Counted from the stretch's first letter, positions 35,162-46,078 are shown. The stretch: 64,000 nucleotides of DNA from Flavobacterium sp. MDT1-60 (GCF_014844035.1 NZ_CP062159.1:4650001-4714000), one strand, 5' to 3'. Numbers and translations: made by a program. Notes: generated by a model from the letters alone, not told the origin.

Positions 35162-35191
35162 AAACACCTCATCTTGAAGGTGTTTTTTTTT
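35162..35191 (+). terminator. Terminator after GreA/GreB-like gene
   Basis: AAACACCT / AGGTGTTT stem, loop CATCTTGA, then nine T's. Confidence 0.88.
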
Positions 35192-35211
35192 TATTCCATT
35201 GTGAAATAAAA

Positions 35212-35243
35212 AAACTATTCAATAAAGATTTACTGAATAGTTT
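35212..35243 (-). terminator. Terminator of cytochrome c gene
   Basis: AAACTATTCA / TGAATAGTTT with a 12-base loop; on the minus strand followed by TTTTTATTTCAC. It lies 29 bases past the stop. Confidence 0.75.
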
Positions 35244-35271
35244 AATTATAATTTCTTTTATCCTGATTCTC

Positions 35272-35571
35272 CTATAATTGAGAATGTATATAACTTGTAA
35301 TTGAAGCCATTTGTGTATCATCTAAATGTGCTTTTTTCTGCATCTTCACTAAAATCGGTGCCCATTCTTCCTGAGTAAATTTCTTTGGCTCATATAGCTT
35401 GTGGCATTTTGTACAATTATTTTCATACATATTTTTACCTGCTGCCAGTTCAGGAGTCAATTCTACAGCTTTTACTGTTTCGGTCGTAGCTGTAGCGGCA
35501 ACTGTTTTTTTTGTACCGCAAGAAACTACAAGTAATGTTACAGCAGCTAATGTTAAGATTTTTACTTTCAT
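35272..35571 (-). CDS. Small c-type cytochrome lipoprotein
   Basis: A 99-residue lipoprotein (lipobox VVSC, Cys about residue 18). A short Ala/Thr/Val linker is followed by one haem-binding motif CTKCH (about residue 53) and a helical C-terminus with WAPILVKMQKKAHLDDTQM, whose Met is a likely sixth haem ligand. It should carry electrons at the periplasmic face of a membrane. Monocistronic with its own terminator. Confidence 0.87.
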   Translation of the reverse strand: MKVKILTLAAVTLLVVSCGTKKTVAATATTETVKAVELTPELAAGKNMYENNCTKCHKLYEPKKFTQEEWAPILVKMQKKAHLDDTQMASITSYIHSQL

Positions 35572-35605
35572 TGTTTTTGTTTTATTTTAAAGTAAATATA
35601 AAAAA

Positions 35606-35631
35606 ATCCCATATGCCGAAACATATGGGAT
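35606..35631 (-). terminator. Terminator of the double-immunophilin gene
   Basis: ATCCCATATG / CATATGGGAT with loop CCGAAA; on the minus strand seven T's follow. Confidence 0.85.
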
Positions 35632-35666
35632 TACTATTTAAAACAAAACTAAATTGTTTATAAATC

Positions 35667-36599
35667 TTATTTTACTTCCATTAATTCAACGTCGAAAATC
35701 AAAGTTGCGTTTGGTGGAATAACTCCTCCAGCTCCAGCAGCTCCATAAGCCAAATCAGATGGAATTACAAAACGAGCTTTGTCACCCACTTGTAATAAAG
35801 CAATACCTTCGTCCCATCCTTCGATAACCTGCCCCTGACCTAATCTAAATTCGATTGGTTTTTTACGTGGATAAGAAGAATCAAAAACTTTTCCGCTTTC
35901 TAAAGACCCTTCGTAATGAACTGCTACTGTTTTACCAGCTTCTGCTCTTTTACCGTCTCCTTTTTGAATCATTTTGTAACGTAAACCACTATCTGTTTTA
36001 TCAAAACCAGCAGCCAATTGCTCCATTTTTGCTTCAGATTCTGCTTTTAAAGCTGCATCTCTTTTAAGACGTGCGCCTTTTAAACCAACAAAAGCTTCAA
36101 TAGCATTAAATTTTTCAGCTTCCTCACCAACTCTGATGATTTCTACTGCATCAAGATTATCTCCCTGAGCAACAGCATCAACTACATCCTGACCTTCTAC
36201 AACATGACCAAAAACAGTATGTTTTCCGTCTAACCAAGAAGTTGGAACGTGAGTAATGTAAAATTGAGAACCGTTACTTGCAGGTCCTGAATTTGCCATT
36301 GCCAAAACTCCCGGACGATCGTGTTTTAAACTTGGGTGAAATTCATCATCAAATTTGTATCCTGGATCTCCAGTTCCGGTTCCTTTAGGACATCCACCCT
36401 GAATCATAAAATCAGGAATAACTCTGTGAAAAGTTAATCCATCATAGAATTTTTGTCCTTGAGGTTTTACTTTATTTTCCATATTTCCTTCTGCAAGAGC
36501 TACAAAATTCCCTACGGTACCCGGTGTTAAATCGTGTGTTAGTTTTACTAAAATCGAACCTTTGCTTGTGTTGAATTTAGCGTATATTCCGTTTTCCAT
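35667..36599 (-). CDS. Dual peptidyl-prolyl isomerase: cyclophilin fused to FKBP
   Basis: A 310-residue protein with two different isomerase domains. Residues about 1-160 are a cyclophilin (FHRVIPDFMIQGGCPKGTGT, MANSGPASNGSQFYIT, WLDGKHTVFG). A helical linker with EAFVGLKGARLKRDAALKAE follows; residues about 205-310 are an FKBP domain (VAVHYEGSLESGKVFDSS, VIEGWDEGIALLQVGDKA, GVIPPNATLIFDVELMEV). No signal peptide, so cytoplasmic. Such cyclophilin-first fusions are known as dual-family immunophilins from flavobacteria. It catalyses proline isomerisation in folding. Confidence 0.93.
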   Translation of the reverse strand: MENGIYAKFNTSKGSILVKLTHDLTPGTVGNFVALAEGNMENKVKPQGQKFYDGLTFHRVIPDFMIQGGCPKGTGTGDPGYKFDDEFHPSLKHDRPGVLAMANSGPASNGSQFYITHVPTSWLDGKHTVFGHVVEGQDVVDAVAQGDNLDAVEIIRVGEEAEKFNAIEAFVGLKGARLKRDAALKAESEAKMEQLAAGFDKTDSGLRYKMIQKGDGKRAEAGKTVAVHYEGSLESGKVFDSSYPRKKPIEFRLGQGQVIEGWDEGIALLQVGDKARFVIPSDLAYGAAGAGGVIPPNATLIFDVELMEVK

Positions 36600-36622
36600 G
36601 TTGTTATTTTTAATTTTGATTG

Positions 36623-36630
36623 CAAATTTA
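36623..36630 (-). promoter_or_regulatory. -7 box TAAATTTG of the immunophilin gene
   Basis: TAAATTTG on the minus strand, 24 bases before the ATG. Confidence 0.45.
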
Positions 36631-36659
36631 CAAATTAATTCGGTATCAATTTGTCCTTT

Positions 36660-37826
36660 CTATTTTTTAGATTTCGATTTATAAGTAAGTCCGTAAACTG
36701 TTAATGCCAATACTGAAAGACCAACACATCCGATAGCTACCGCATGCCACCCACCTAGTTTCCACAATAATAATCCGTAAGCAGATCCTGCTGCTGTTCC
36801 TAGAAAACTAAACGACATAAAAACAGTATTTAATCTGTTTCTGGCTTCTGGCAATAATGAATATACCCTGGTTTGATTTGAAATGTGAACACCCTGAATT
36901 CCGATGTCGATAAAAACAATTCCGATTGCAATTCCGATGACGCTTTCTATTGAAAAATAGAAAATTATAAAACTAATTAATATCAATAAACAGCCATAAC
37001 CAACTGCAACCCTGGAACCACCTTTATCTCCTAATCTTCCAACTAATGGTGCTGCCAGGGCTCCCGATGCTCCGACAATTCCGAATAAACCAATTGTGGC
37101 ACTATTAAAATGAAATGGTTCTCCCGAAAGCAACAAAACCATTGTCGTCCAAAATGCTCCAAATTGCGCAAAACTAAACACGTTAATTAATGTCGCTTCA
37201 CGTAAAATGGGTTGTGTTTTTATTAAAGTAAAAAGGGATTGAATTAATTGCCCATAAGTTCCCTGAAATTGAGGTTTATTAACGGGGAATTTTTTCTGAA
37301 TCACAAAAAAGATCAAAAGACAAATTCCGGCAGCAATATAAAACATCGATCTCCAGCCTAAAACCTGACCAATAAAACCGCTCAAAGTTCGGGAAAGCAA
37401 AATTCCCACAAGCAATCCGCTCATGATTGTTCCGATGACTTTTCCTCGCTGTTCTACCGAACTTAAGGAAGCTGCCAAAGGTAAAATAAGCTGTGGCACA
37501 ATCGAAGTAATTCCGATTAACAAAGAAGCAATTTGTAAAATGAAGAAACTTTTTGCCGTTGCTGCAATAATTAAGGCAATTACAGAAGCAAAAGTGGTCA
37601 TTAAAATTTGTTTTTTACGCTCCAGTTTATCGCCAAGCGGTACCATAAAAAACAAACCAATCGCATATCCGGCCTGAGTCAGATAGGTTATTGTTCCCGC
37701 GCTGGCTTCAGGAATTTTAAATTCGCTGGCAATTAAAACAATTAAAGGCTGGCAGTAATAAAGATTTGCAACTATAAGTCCAGTGCAAGCTGCCATAAAT
37801 AAGACATTCGTTTTGGATAAATTCAT
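36660..37826 (-). CDS. MFS transporter (12 helices)
   Basis: A 388-residue carrier with about twelve hydrophobic helices and the MFS motif GDKLERKKQIL between helices 2 and 3 (about residue 65), and GRLGDKGGSRVAVGYG in the second half. N-terminal MAACTGLIVANLYYCQPL matches a subgroup of uncharacterised inner-membrane exporters related to YgaY/arabinose-type efflux. Substrate unknown. A TATTTTTG box lies five bases before the start codon. Confidence 0.9.
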   Translation of the reverse strand: MNLSKTNVLFMAACTGLIVANLYYCQPLIVLIASEFKIPEASAGTITYLTQAGYAIGLFFMVPLGDKLERKKQILMTTFASVIALIIAATAKSFFILQIASLLIGITSIVPQLILPLAASLSSVEQRGKVIGTIMSGLLVGILLSRTLSGFIGQVLGWRSMFYIAAGICLLIFFVIQKKFPVNKPQFQGTYGQLIQSLFTLIKTQPILREATLINVFSFAQFGAFWTTMVLLLSGEPFHFNSATIGLFGIVGASGALAAPLVGRLGDKGGSRVAVGYGCLLILISFIIFYFSIESVIGIAIGIVFIDIGIQGVHISNQTRVYSLLPEARNRLNTVFMSFSFLGTAAGSAYGLLLWKLGGWHAVAIGCVGLSVLALTVYGLTYKSKSKK

Positions 37827-37830
37827 TTTG

Positions 37831-37838
37831 CAAAAATA
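37831..37838 (-). promoter_or_regulatory. -7 box TATTTTTG of MFS gene
   Basis: TATTTTTG on the minus strand with only four bases to the ATG, implying a leaderless transcript. Confidence 0.45.
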
Positions 37839-37938
37839 CCAATCTAATTGTAATCAAAACTTTAAAAAAAGTATAAATTTTTCAACGTTAGGATCAAATC
37901 AGATTGGTATTTTAGAAATTGTATTGACTTTTAAGCTT

Positions 37939-38289
37939 TTATTTTTTCATAAAATCTTCACGAATCGGACTGAAAACATCCGTTAACATTCCTTCTTCCA
38001 AACAAACAACACCATGAATCGCGTGAGGGGGAATATAGAAACTATCCCCTTCTTTTAATGTTTGTGTAACTCCTGAAATCGTAACATCAAATTTACCGCT
38101 TGAAACATAAGTCACCTGAGTATGATAATGTTCATGCAAAGTGCCAATTCCGCCTTTATCAAAATGAACATTGACCAACATCACGCGATCATCGTAGGCC
38201 AGGATTTTACGTTTGATTCCTTCACCAACCACTTCCCATTCTATATCATCCCCTTTTATAAATTCTTTGCTTGTTCCGAAACTTTGCAT
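37939..38289 (-). CDS. Cupin domain protein
   Basis: A 116-residue single-domain cupin. Motif 1 is GTLHEHYHTQVTYVSSGKFD (His, His, Gln/Glu metal ligands) and motif 2 is GDSFYIPPHAIHGVV, so a metal site is likely. It has no signal. Small cupins of this kind are often sugar or polyketide enzymes or sensors; no activity can be named. It starts 27 bases after the metalloprotease stop and could be cotranscribed with it. Confidence 0.9.
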   Translation of the reverse strand: MQSFGTSKEFIKGDDIEWEVVGEGIKRKILAYDDRVMLVNVHFDKGGIGTLHEHYHTQVTYVSSGKFDVTISGVTQTLKEGDSFYIPPHAIHGVVCLEEGMLTDVFSPIREDFMKK

Positions 38290-38316
38290 ACTAACGCTTT
38301 TTAATTAACTTTTTAT

Positions 38317-39222
38317 TTATTGAATACTTTTTAAGTCTTTCTTCATTAACTCGATTCCTTCAGCTAAATTGTTTTCTTTAAAATACTTTTCTAATTCTAC
38401 TAACCGTTTTTTATTATCGTATTTAAATCCTGAATTTAATTTTCTTTGGCAGAGTGAACACAATCTTAAAGAATGAGTATCTGTTTCCGGCATACTATTG
38501 GTGCCATTCATCACACAATTAGCATTAATACAATGATGCAGGCCAAACATATGTCCAATTTCGTGAGAACATATTTTCAACAATCGCTCTAAACATAAAT
38601 TAAAATCAGCTTCTTCCTGCATTCTGTGAATGGAACTTACCGCGATTTTTTCTCTGTAAGAGGCCAGTCCAAAAACATAATTCCATTCGGGTTTGGGATA
38701 CAAATCTTTTTCTGTTATTGCCATTAAAGCAATTCTTTTAAAAGGTTTTTCTTCTTTCAAAACATTTTCTAAAATATAACCTGCTAAAAATTGCTCTTGT
38801 CCAACATCGCCAATTCGTCTGGCATGATCAGGAATAATATCATTTGAAACATTTTCTAAAACCTTAGTTTCTAATTGAAAAAAAATCTGCAAGTACTGAC
38901 GAACTAATTCAATTTGTCTCAATTGTACCGAATTAAATTTTCCGATAGGTTTTAAATAGATAATATTCTCTTCTTTGGATGGAACAACATGAGGTGTTTT
39001 CATGAATTGTTTATAACTCTGCCCTTTTTCTTTATGAGAATACAGCCATTCACCAAAAACAGGTTCGCCAAGCTTAACATCATTACTTTTAATGTGTGTA
39101 AAATAAGGCTGAGGCGGTAAATTTTCTTCCGGATTAGATTGTGGTTTTGTACCTGAATTTTCTTTTTTTTCTGAGTGACACGAACAAAGAATCAACAAAA
39201 ACAGCAAAAGAAGTTTCTTCAT
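38317..39222 (-). CDS. Archaemetzincin-like zinc metalloprotease, lipoprotein
   Basis: A 301-residue lipoprotein (lipobox LCSC, Cys about residue 13-15). The zinc site HEIGHMFGLHHC is followed by INANCVM and, 16 residues later, CSLC. This is the archaemetzincin pattern: HExxHxxGxxxC, x4, CxM, then CxxC, which binds a catalytic and a structural zinc. Archaemetzincins are peptidases of archaea, animals and a few bacteria. Probably attached to a membrane, facing outward. It lies upstream of the cupin gene and just downstream of a sugar-isomerase-like gene. Confidence 0.9.
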   Translation of the reverse strand: MKKLLLLFLLILCSCHSEKKENSGTKPQSNPEENLPPQPYFTHIKSNDVKLGEPVFGEWLYSHKEKGQSYKQFMKTPHVVPSKEENIIYLKPIGKFNSVQLRQIELVRQYLQIFFQLETKVLENVSNDIIPDHARRIGDVGQEQFLAGYILENVLKEEKPFKRIALMAITEKDLYPKPEWNYVFGLASYREKIAVSSIHRMQEEADFNLCLERLLKICSHEIGHMFGLHHCINANCVMNGTNSMPETDTHSLRLCSLCQRKLNSGFKYDNKKRLVELEKYFKENNLAEGIELMKKDLKSIQ

Positions 39223-39231
39223 AAATTATTA

Positions 39232-40095
39232 TTAGATTAATTTTTTCGAAATAAAATCACAACTGGTTTTAATGGAATCAAAAGAATTTGGAACATAATT
39301 ATTTTCCTGTTCAACAAAAAAATGAATCAGTCCCGATTGTTTTGCTGCTGCAAAAAAGAGTTTAAAATCAATAGAGCCTGAACCAATTTCGGTATTTAAA
39401 GCAGGATTTGCTTTATCCATATCTTTAACATGCCACAATTTAAAGCGCCCCGGATTTTCCTTAAATAATTTAAGCGGATCATTGCCTGAGCGAACTACCC
39501 AATATAAATCCAATTCAAAAGATACTAAATTTTTATCTGTTTCTTTTAATAAAATCTCATACCCTGTGACACCATCCTGTTTTTTAAATTCAAAATCATG
39601 ATTATGATAGGCTAATTTTAAACCAGCATCTGCACACATTTTTCCGGCTTCATTTAAACGGGCGGCAATGATATGGAAATCATTTCGAAAAGGCTCATCA
39701 ACCCACGGAATGGTTAAATATTCGTTTTTTAAAATCTTTGCAGCTTCAATGGCTGCTCTTACTTCTTCTAAATTTCCATCATATAAAAAGCTTCCTAAGT
39801 TATAATGTCCGCTAACGGCTTTTAAATGATTGGCATCTAAGATTTTTTTAAGTTCAATTGGCGTCAATCCCCAAAATTGGTCTTTTATCGAAAAACCATA
39901 AGTTTCGACTGTAGTATATCCTGCTTTTGCAACCTTCTCTAAAGTTGATTTTACATCTTTTGGAAGTTCATCACGCAAGGTGTATAACTGTAAACCTATT
40001 TCTTTTTTATCCATGGTAAATGCAAATGATGGAGAAGCTAAAACTGCAGTTGCAGCCAGGCTTGTATTTATAATGAAGTTTCTTCTTGTGACCAT
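39232..40095 (-). CDS. Sugar phosphate isomerase/epimerase-like TIM barrel, Tat-exported
   Basis: A 287-residue protein with a twin-arginine signal (TRRNFIINTSLAATAVLA), so it should be exported folded. The body is the xylose-isomerase-like barrel: EIGLQLYTLRDELP, TTVETYGF, YHNHDFEFKK and FELDLYWVVRSG, WHVKDMD, with His/Glu/Asp metal ligands at the expected strand ends, and a final FFVEQENNY. Substrate unknown. It ends nine bases before the metalloprotease start, so the three genes 40095-37939 likely form an operon. Confidence 0.88.
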   Translation of the reverse strand: MVTRRNFIINTSLAATAVLASPSFAFTMDKKEIGLQLYTLRDELPKDVKSTLEKVAKAGYTTVETYGFSIKDQFWGLTPIELKKILDANHLKAVSGHYNLGSFLYDGNLEEVRAAIEAAKILKNEYLTIPWVDEPFRNDFHIIAARLNEAGKMCADAGLKLAYHNHDFEFKKQDGVTGYEILLKETDKNLVSFELDLYWVVRSGNDPLKLFKENPGRFKLWHVKDMDKANPALNTEIGSGSIDFKLFFAAAKQSGLIHFFVEQENNYVPNSFDSIKTSCDFISKKLI

Positions 40096-40147
40096 TTCTT
40101 ATCTTAAAAAAATCCGAAAGTAAATCTACTCTTTTTATTGAAATACA

Positions 40148-40687
40148 TCACTTTTCAGTAAAAAATTGATTTTCGAAATTAGTTATAAGTTGATGTAAGG
40201 CTACAAAGGTTTCGTTATCTATAATTTTCCCTTCTTCATTAATTTTCCCACGAATACCTTGTATTAGCAGCAGATTTTCTTCGAATTGTGCTTCTAAAGT
40301 TTTCATTATCAAAATTAATTGTTCATGCCCCATTTCTCCAGAAGCGGAAGCGGTAATTAATCCAACTTTCTTTTTGGAAAAAATTGTGGTAGAAACACAC
40401 CATTCTAAAGCATTTTTTAAACTGCCGGGTAAACTAAAAACATATTCTGGCGTGCAGATTATGATTCCGTCAGCCTGAGCAATTTTATTTCGGAATGAAA
40501 TAATATTCTCCGGCGGGTTTTCTGTATCTAAATCAGGGTTAAAATGTGGAAGTTTATTCAAATCTTCAAATATCTCGACTTCAAACTGGGTTTTAATACT
40601 TTCTGAAATAAATTTTAAGATTTTATAATTGCTCGAGTTTTTTCTTGTACTTCCAGTTATGGCGAAGATTTTTATTGGTTTTGGCAT
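40148..40687 (-). CDS. NADPH-dependent FMN reductase
   Basis: A 179-residue flavodoxin-fold protein. ITGSTRKNSSNYKILKFI gives the FMN phosphate-binding loop; TPEYVFSLPGSLKNALEWC is the flavin-contact loop of the NAD(P)H FMN/quinone/azo reductase family. Cytoplasmic. It starts 21 bases after the transposase-like gene's stop. Confidence 0.9.
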   Translation of the reverse strand: MPKPIKIFAITGSTRKNSSNYKILKFISESIKTQFEVEIFEDLNKLPHFNPDLDTENPPENIISFRNKIAQADGIIICTPEYVFSLPGSLKNALEWCVSTTIFSKKKVGLITASASGEMGHEQLILIMKTLEAQFEENLLLIQGIRGKINEEGKIIDNETFVALHQLITNFENQFFTEK

Positions 40688-40708
40688 TATATTTTTTTGG
40701 AAATAATT

Positions 40709-41170
40709 TTATATTAATTCCTTAAAAATAAACTTTTCATCATAATCTACTTCAAATTTTTCAAGAAAATCTACATATTCCTCCCTAAAAGTTTTCTTTT
40801 TATGATGCAATTCTTGACTTTGAATATAATTAACTACTGCATTTAACTGTGACTTACTATATGAAAATGCTCCATATCCTTCTTGCCATTCAAAATGGTT
40901 TTTTAAAAATTTACTTGCATTAATCCATTTTGAAGAATCTTGTTTGATATTTTTCATCAAATCAGAAATTGATTGTACAGGTCTTACTCCAATCAAAATA
41001 TGAACATGATCTGAAACACCGTTTATAGCTAAAAGTTTATGATTGTTATTTTTAATAATTCCCCCAATATATTTATAGAGTTCTTCTTTCCACTCATTGC
41101 CGATTATTGCTTGCCTAAATTTTACTGCAAAAACAAAATGAATATGTATCTGAGTGTATGTGTTTGCCAT
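40709..41170 (-). CDS. REP-associated tyrosine transposase (IS200/Y1 HUH family)
   Basis: A 153-residue single-domain transposase. It has the HUH motif SDHVHILIGV (HVH, about residue 56) and a later tyrosine helix NAVVNYIQSQELHHKK (Tyr about 115). TQIHIHFVFAVKFRQ opens the domain. These Y1 enzymes nick single-stranded DNA at short hairpins. No partner TnpB gene is nearby. Directly upstream of its start lie four REP-like hairpins (41179-41454), which is how REP-associated transposases are found. It is probably a domesticated or single-copy RAYT, not an active IS. Confidence 0.87.
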   Translation of the reverse strand: MANTYTQIHIHFVFAVKFRQAIIGNEWKEELYKYIGGIIKNNNHKLLAINGVSDHVHILIGVRPVQSISDLMKNIKQDSSKWINASKFLKNHFEWQEGYGAFSYSKSQLNAVVNYIQSQELHHKKKTFREEYVDFLEKFEVDYDEKFIFKELI

Positions 41171-41178
41171 AATATGTC

Positions 41179-41454
41179 GTCCCTATGGGACAATTTCGTG
41201 CGAAAATATTCTTTTTTCTACTACCAACATTTTGTTCCTAGCGGAACGATATAAAATATCCAAAATCATTATTTTGATTTTATAGTTGATTTCTACAAAC
41301 AAAGGTATTATTTTTTTATAAGAATATACTTATTTTAAATATATTGATAACTAATTTTTCTGTTTGAAACTATTAATAAAAAAAATATTCCGTTAGGAAT
41401 TTTATATTGGTAACGAAAAACATGTTTACCTAACCACCATGTCCCGTAGGGACA
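41179..41454. repeat. Four REP-like hairpins beside the Y1 transposase
   Basis: GTCCC-TAT-GGGAC (41179-41191), GTTCC-TAGC-GGAAC (41234-41247), ATTCC-GTTA-GGAAT (41387-41400) and TGTCCC-GTA-GGGACA (41440-41454). They alternate between a GTCCC and a TTCC type and all have a TA-containing loop. They fill the 400-base gap between the transposase and the next gene; nothing else is visible there. Confidence 0.75.
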
Positions 41455-41579
41455 AGATATTGCAACCTATTTCAAATTTGTATGGCTGAAAGTTATCAAA
41501 AAATATGTGGGATATTTTGATAATTAATACACTTTAATATTCGCGACAGCAGAAAATTATAAAACTAATTTTAAACAAT

Positions 41580-41939
41580 TTACTTCGCAGTCAATAAATT
41601 CATTGTTGCCATTTTATCAGAATCCAGTGTTTGTGGAGCATAATTTTGTTTTTCATTTCTAAAAGAAGACACTTTCCCATTTTTATCCACATACATATAA
41701 GTGTAATTCCAGTAACTTGAACCGGCTTCTCTTGAATTATTTCTATTTGATTCATCATAAATCTGGTCCGCATAAACAAATATCTCTCCATTTGTACTGT
41801 TATCAAATACTCTTATAGGAGTGCCCCAGTTTTTCATAAGATTTTGTTTCGTTTTTCCAATCCATTTATCTCCTGTAGTTTTTGAACTTGAACAGGCAGT
41901 TAAAAATATTATAGCTATTAATAAAACATATTTTTTCAT
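41580..41939 (-). CDS. Small lipoprotein (SmpA/OmlA-like)
   Basis: A 119-residue lipoprotein (lipobox TACS, Cys about residue 16). WIGKTKQNLMKNWGTPIRVF resembles the start of SmpA/BamE-like domains, in which a helix precedes 'G.P' and strands with Tyr follow. Assignment by look only. Stand-alone gene. Confidence 0.75.
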   Translation of the reverse strand: MKKYVLLIAIIFLTACSSSKTTGDKWIGKTKQNLMKNWGTPIRVFDNSTNGEIFVYADQIYDESNRNNSREAGSSYWNYTYMYVDKNGKVSSFRNEKQNYAPQTLDSDKMATMNLLTAK

Positions 41940-42166
41940 AAATTAACATTTAAAGTTTTTGGTAGAATGAGTGAATTCAATTAGTAAGTAAGATTACTTA
42001 AAATTAGTACTAAATCATTTACATAAAAACATTGTAATGTTATATAATTATTATGTATTTAGTTGAAAATAAAGAATTTACCAAAACAAAACATTTGCAA
42101 TTCCATCTAAATAAGAGACTTACATATTTGATTTTTGTTTTTTAAAATTCTCAATTATTTACTTTG

Positions 42167-42174
42167 TATCTTTG
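42167..42174 (+). promoter_or_regulatory. -7 box TATCTTTG of trmD
   Basis: TATCTTTG, 26 bases before the trmD ATG. Confidence 0.55.
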
Positions 42175-42200
42175 AGCCCTAGAACTTTTGAAGAAAAAAA

Positions 42201-42878
42201 ATGCGAATTGATATTATTACAATTTTACCGGAATTATTAAAGAGTCCGTTTGAGGCTTCGATTATGAAACGAGCCATTGATAAAGGTTTAGTTGAAGTAC
42301 ATTTTCATAATTTGCGTGATTATACTACCAATAAACAAAAAAGTGTCGATGACTATCCGTTTGGAGGTGGTGCCGGAATGGTAATGACCGTACAACCGAT
42401 TGATGACTGCATTACGCATTTGAAAAGTCAACGTGAATACGATGAAATCATATATATGTCGCCAGATGGAGAAACGTTGAACCAAAAAATGGCCAACACC
42501 ATGTCGATGTATGAAAACATTATCATTTTATGCGGCCATTATAAAGGCGTGGATCAACGTGTACGTGATCATTTTATTACCAAAGAAATTTCGATTGGTG
42601 ATTATGTTTTATCCGGAGGCGAATTAGGCGCTTTGGTTTTATCAGATGCTTTAATCCGTTTAATTCCTGGAGTTTTAAGCGATGAAACTTCGGCATTGAC
42701 AGATAGTTTTCAGGATAATTTGCTTTCAGGACCTATATACACAAGACCGGCAGACTATAAAGGATGGAAAGTCCCGGAAGTTTTAACGAGCGGTCACTTT
42801 GCCAAAATCGATAAATGGCGTGAGGATATGGCATACGAACATACTAAGAATAGACGCCCAGATTTACTTCAGGAGTAG
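42201..42878 (+). CDS. trmD: tRNA (guanine37-N1)-methyltransferase
   Basis: A 225-residue SPOUT methyltransferase that methylates G37 next to the anticodon and prevents frameshifting. It begins [13 protein letters not shown] and has [13 protein letters not shown] (about 54), [16 protein letters not shown] (about 113), and the knot loop [17 protein letters not shown]. The C-terminal helix [18 protein letters not shown] is complete. Followed by rplS after an inverted repeat and a leader; trmD-rplS is a common pair. Its stop TAG is the start of the repeat. Confidence 0.97.
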   Translation: MRIDIITILPELLKSPFEASIMKRAIDKGLVEVHFHNLRDYTTNKQKSVDDYPFGGGAGMVMTVQPIDDCITHLKSQREYDEIIYMSPDGETLNQKMANTMSMYENIIILCGHYKGVDQRVRDHFITKEISIGDYVLSGGELGALVLSDALIRLIPGVLSDETSALTDSFQDNLLSGPIYTRPADYKGWKVPEVLTSGHFAKIDKWREDMAYEHTKNRRPDLLQE

Positions 42879-42946
42879 TTTTCAGTCTCAGTCTCAGTTT
42901 TCAGTGAATTCGATTATCTGCTAACTTAGATCGAAAACTGAGACTA
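42876..42946. repeat. TTTTCAGTC-family repeat (copy 4)
   Basis: TAGTTTTCAGTCTCAGTCTC opens the element; the right arm GATCGAAAACTGAGACTAAC is shorter than in copy 3. It separates trmD from rplS. Confidence 0.75.
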
Positions 42947-43011
42947 ACATCCATTTTATCAACAAGTTAAAATAATTTACAATTTACAATTTATAATTCA
43001 TAATTATTTTC

Positions 43012-43019
43012 TACATTTG
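43012..43019 (+). promoter_or_regulatory. -7 box TACATTTG of rplS
   Basis: TACATTTG, 73 bases before the rplS start, leaving a leader of about 65 bases. Confidence 0.6.
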
Positions 43020-43023
43020 CACC

Positions 43024-43092
43024 CGAATTAGACTAACCTCTGGCGAGATCCGTGAATGTTGCTCTATTATAAAACCATAATTATAAGATATC
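43024..43092 (+). promoter_or_regulatory. rplS leader, candidate r-protein autoregulatory RNA
   Basis: The leader holds GAATTAGACTAACCTCTGGCGAGATCCGTGAATGTTGC, far less AT-rich than the surroundings and than normal 5' ends here. Ribosomal-protein leaders of flavobacteria are known to bind their own protein; L19 is a plausible case. I cannot compute a fold, so this is inference. Confidence 0.4.
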
Positions 43093-43443
43093 ATGGCAGA
43101 TTTAATGAAATTCGTTCAAACCGAATTAGTTGCTAAAAAAGATTTCCCTGTTTTCGGAGCTGGAGATACTATCACAGTTTTCTACGAAATTAAAGAGGGT
43201 GAAAAAACAAGAACTCAGTTTTTTAAAGGAGTTGTTATTCAAAGAAGAGGTTCTGGTAACACAGAAACTTTTACTATTCGTAAAATGTCAGGAGCTATTG
43301 GAGTTGAGCGTATCTTCCCGGTAAACTTGCCAGCTTTGCAAAAAATTGAAATCAACAAGAAAGGTGCTGTACGTAGAGCTAGAATTTTCTACTTCAGAGA
43401 ACTTACTGGTAAAAAAGCTAAGATTAAAGATAAAAGAAGATAA
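43093..43443 (+). CDS. rplS: 50S ribosomal protein L19
   Basis: A 116-residue ribosomal protein, at the interface with the small subunit. Seen: FVQTELVAKKDFPVFGAGDT, FKGVVIQRRGSGNTETFTIR, IFPVNLPALQKIEI and RRARIFYFRELTGKKAKIK. Full length. It has its own promoter and leader after trmD and a strong terminator after it. Confidence 0.98.
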   Translation: MADLMKFVQTELVAKKDFPVFGAGDTITVFYEIKEGEKTRTQFFKGVVIQRRGSGNTETFTIRKMSGAIGVERIFPVNLPALQKIEINKKGAVRRARIFYFRELTGKKAKIKDKRR

Positions 43444-43464
43444 TCATTTATCTCTTTGTTATAA

Positions 43465-43503
43465 AAAACTCGTTTCATATCATTTGAAACGAGTTTTTTT
43501 TTG
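43465..43503 (+). terminator. Terminator after rplS
   Basis: AAAACTCGTTTCA / TGAAACGAGTTTT 13-bp stem, loop TATCATT, T's to 43503. Confidence 0.92.
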
Positions 43504-43641
43504 TGCCTAATTTTCAAAATATCAAAACCGTAAAATTTTAATATCAAAATCATCGATTTGACAATTTAAAGATTCCAAAATAACAATCTCATAATTCCTG
43601 TTTTTCTCTACAAAACTACACCGTTTTCGGACTGATTTTAT

Positions 43642-43649
43642 TATATTTG
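43642..43649 (+). promoter_or_regulatory. -7 box TATATTTG of icd
   Basis: TATATTTG, with a predicted leader of about 70 bases ending in 15 A's before the ATG. Confidence 0.55.
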
Positions 43650-43664
43650 CTCCGCTCATTTTGA

Positions 43665-45947
<2,283 letters not shown>

Positions 45948-45969
45948 GCAGAATATTGTTATATATTTA

Positions 45970-46000
45970 AAAGACAACCTCAAAAGGTTGTCTTTTTTTT
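45970..46000 (+). terminator. Terminator after icd
   Basis: AAAGACAACCT / AGGTTGTCTTT, loop CAAA, T run to 46000. Confidence 0.93.
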
Positions 46001-46078
46001 ATCTTAACTAATGTTTAACAATCGTTACGTCCTAATATTTAGTAAGAATTCATAACTATGTAAATCAAAATTACGAAG

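Noticed and set aside
40709..41170. Active IS200/IS605 insertion sequence
   Set aside because: No TnpB, no clear left and right ends around the gene, and REP-like hairpins only on one side.
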